The notes under the pieces: generated by a model
What the model was told of the DNA's origin: nothing
The model's database searches: none
What the model saw: only the letters and a program-made list of their open reading frames with translations
Part shown: positions 5,417 through 5,983 of the stretch, piece by piece
Layout: each line of letters opens with the position of its first letter
Position numbering within the stretch: position 1 is the stretch's first letter
Source of the DNA: Hyphomicrobiales bacterium
Lineage (GTDB): Bacteria; Pseudomonadota; Alphaproteobacteria; Rhizobiales; Aestuariivirgaceae
Direction of reading: 5' to 3'
Assembly: GCA_025362535.1 (NCBI GenBank)
Contig: JANYGE010000135.1
Location: 1-5,983, forward strand
DNA length: 5,983 bases
Translations under genes and position numbers: made by a program

Positions 5417-5983
5417 ATGTCTGTATCGGTTTCTATTCGCAATATAGCCAAAGATTTTGGACGGTTTCCCGCACTGAAGGGCGTATCACTGCAGGTGCAA
5501 CCCGGAGAATTGGTGGCCCTGCTCGGCCCTTCAGGGTCTGGCAAAACCACGCTGTTGCGAACCGTTGCCGGTCTTGAATTTCAAGATCAAGGCGAGGTGC
5601 TGTTCGGCGATGTGAATGCCGCTGACCTCAGCCTGCGTGAGCGCCGCATTGGTTTTGTATTCCAGCATTACGCCTTGTTCAAACACATGACAGTGATGGA
5701 CAATATTGCCTTTGGCCTGCGCGCCCGCCCGCGTGGCACCAGACCGACCGAAGCGCAAATTCGTGCGCGTGTGCTGGAGCTCTTGGCGCTGGTGCAGCTT
5801 GATGGCCTCGAAGCGCGCTATCCCGCCCAGCTTTCTGGCGGTCAGCGCCAACGTGTAGCCTTGGCCCGTGCGCTTGCCATTGAGCCGCGCGTTCTTTTGC
5901 TTGATGAGCCTTTCGGTGCGTTAGATGCCAAGGTGCGCAAAGACCTGCGCCGATGGTTGCGCGAGCTGCACGCCAAGACCGGC
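5417..5983 (+). CDS. cysA: Sulfate/thiosulfate ABC transporter ATP-binding protein CysA (3' end beyond window)
   Basis: The first 189 codons of the cytoplasmic ATPase that powers CysT/CysW; the frame runs open to the last base. Visible motifs are Walker [10 protein letters not shown] (37-45), Q-loop Gln83 in [13 protein letters not shown], signature [15 protein letters not shown] (139-153), Walker B VLLLDEP (159-165) and D-loop GALD (167-170). [11 protein letters not shown] and [19 protein letters not shown] are typical of CysA as opposed to other importer ATPases. The switch histidine and the C-terminal regulatory part lie outside the window; family members are about 330-360 residues, so roughly half is missing. 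The start ATG has AGGAG (5406-5410) at six bases, and this site overlaps the cysW stop TAG. No Cys appears in the visible part. Confidence 0.96.
   Translation, partial: MSVSVSIRNIAKDFGRFPALKGVSLQVQPGELVALLGPSGSGKTTLLRTVAGLEFQDQGEVLFGDVNAADLSLRERRIGFVFQHYALFKHMTVMDNIAFGLRARPRGTRPTEAQIRARVLELLALVQLDGLEARYPAQLSGGQRQRVALARALAIEPRVLLLDEPFGALDAKVRKDLRRWLRELHAKTG

Noticed and set aside
5531..5851. Minus-strand open frame of 106 codons
   Set aside because: It is opposite the cysA cassette motifs, so it is a shadow frame.

Overview
The window looks like an ordinary chromosomal segment of an alphaproteobacterium, probably of the Rhizobiales/Hyphomicrobiales type. That placement is an inference from protein style (an ABC-F protein opening with MIRIDSVSKQNGHQ, and an Rrf2 regulator directly ahead of a sulfate-binding protein and cysTWA) and from moderate base composition; no marker gene is present to settle it. 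No mobile element, CRISPR array, RNA gene or phage gene was seen.

Layout. Positions 7-345 (+) encode a small helix-hairpin-helix protein of the Cdd1 ('pathogenicity locus') type. It converges tail to tail with an ABC-F ATPase on the minus strand (342-1964), and the two stop codons interlock in one TTAA. A short divergent region (1965-2064), with a G-quadruplex-type motif on the plus strand, separates the ABC-F gene from an Rrf2-family regulator (2065-2499, +). After a 140-base AT-rich regulatory gap comes a sulfate uptake operon on the plus strand: periplasmic sulfate-binding protein (2640-3674), permeases CysT (3685-4542) and CysW (4535-5407), and ATPase CysA (from 5417, cut by the window end). 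Junctions in the operon are tight: 10 bases, an 8-base overlap, and 9 bases.

How the genes work together. The binding protein captures sulfate (possibly thiosulfate) in the periplasm, CysT and CysW form the channel, and CysA drives transport by ATP hydrolysis. The Rrf2 protein carries a four-cysteine cluster and is the obvious candidate to sense sulfur, Fe-S or redox state and control the operon. Two inverted repeats of identical geometry (8-base arms, 8-base spacer) just ahead of the binding-protein gene are candidate operators or leader hairpins.

Most notable signals. (1) The mature binding protein contains no cysteine or methionine, and the other transporter proteins are also very poor in sulfur amino acids. 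(2) Two strong inverted repeats sit on the cysT start, one burying its GTG start codon; they could set the ratio of binding protein to permease. (3) The palindromes ahead of the operon. I found no evidence of a wholly new system; the interest lies in regulation and in sulfur economy.
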